This document shows, piece after piece, positions 5,107 to 5,168 of a stretch of 5,168 nt of DNA (positions within the stretch are counted from its first letter, which is position 1; every line of letters begins with the position of its first letter). Source of the DNA: Pseudomonadota bacterium. Lineage in GTDB: Bacteria > Pseudomonadota > Gammaproteobacteria > Burkholderiales > Burkholderiaceae_C. Both the position numbers and the translations under genes were made by a program. The notes under the pieces are model-generated. The model saw only the letters and a list, made by a program, of their open reading frames with translations, searched no databases and had not been told where the DNA came from. The stretch spans positions 1-5,168 of the forward strand of contig JAUPTP010000219.1 in the NCBI GenBank assembly GCA_030918015.1, read 5' to 3'.

Positions 5107-5168
5107 ATGACCACCGCCCTCCTTTCCGTCTCCGACAAGACCGGCATCGTCGAATTCGCCCAGGCGCT
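5107..5168 (+). CDS. purH: PurH, bifunctional AICAR transformylase/IMP cyclohydrolase (N-terminus only)
   Basis: Only the first 20 codons are in the window. They read MTTALLSVSDKTGIVEFAQA, which carries the typical start of the IMP cyclohydrolase (MGS-like) domain (ALLSVSDKxGIVEFA, as in E. coli PurH). The enzyme carries out the last two steps of IMP synthesis: formylation of AICAR with 10-formyl-THF, then ring closure. The ATG at 5107 has no clear Shine-Dalgarno sequence but agrees with the family start. The position after dusB-fis fits the order usual in Burkholderiales as I recall it. The rest of the gene lies outside the window. Confidence 0.92.
   Translation, partial: MTTALLSVSDKTGIVEFAQA

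Overview
The window comes from the chromosome of a very GC-rich bacterium, most likely a betaproteobacterium of the order Burkholderiales, perhaps the Rubrivivax/Leptothrix/Ideonella group. The order dusB-fis-purH, the Fis core sequence and the YqaA-type DedA protein support this. The placement is an inference from gene order and remembered protein similarity; no search was run. No mobile element, tRNA, rRNA or CRISPR array was seen.

Left part (1-1412, + strand): a compact periplasmic copper-handling cassette. It holds the C-terminal part of a multicopper oxidase (gene cut by the window edge), a secreted small blue-copper (cupredoxin) protein whose start overlaps the oxidase stop by 14 bases, and a secreted CusF-like copper-binding protein. 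The likely joint role is to bind periplasmic Cu(I), pass it on and oxidise it. The cassette ends in a perfect 10-bp inverted repeat with the CusF-like stop codon in its loop. It lies against a convergent gene only 17 bases away.

Middle part (1430-3503, - strand): an intact M32 (Taq-type) metallocarboxypeptidase, and upstream of it a small DedA/VTT membrane protein of the YqaA type. The two may be co-transcribed, although the 76-bp gap between them contains an AT-rich patch.

Right part (3504-5168, + strand): a divergent 171-bp intergenic region with a good -10 hexamer, then dusB (tRNA dihydrouridine synthase), fis (nucleoid protein/regulator, overlapping dusB by 4 bases) and the start of purH (purine biosynthesis). 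This is a conserved housekeeping arrangement. The Fis reading frame has an unusual alanine-rich N-terminal extension of about 38 residues.

I see no clearly new multi-gene system. The points most worth a second look are the Fis extension, the inverted repeat around the CusF-like stop codon, the Met-for-Trp change in the CusF-like copper site, and the C-rich, G-poor leader before purH.
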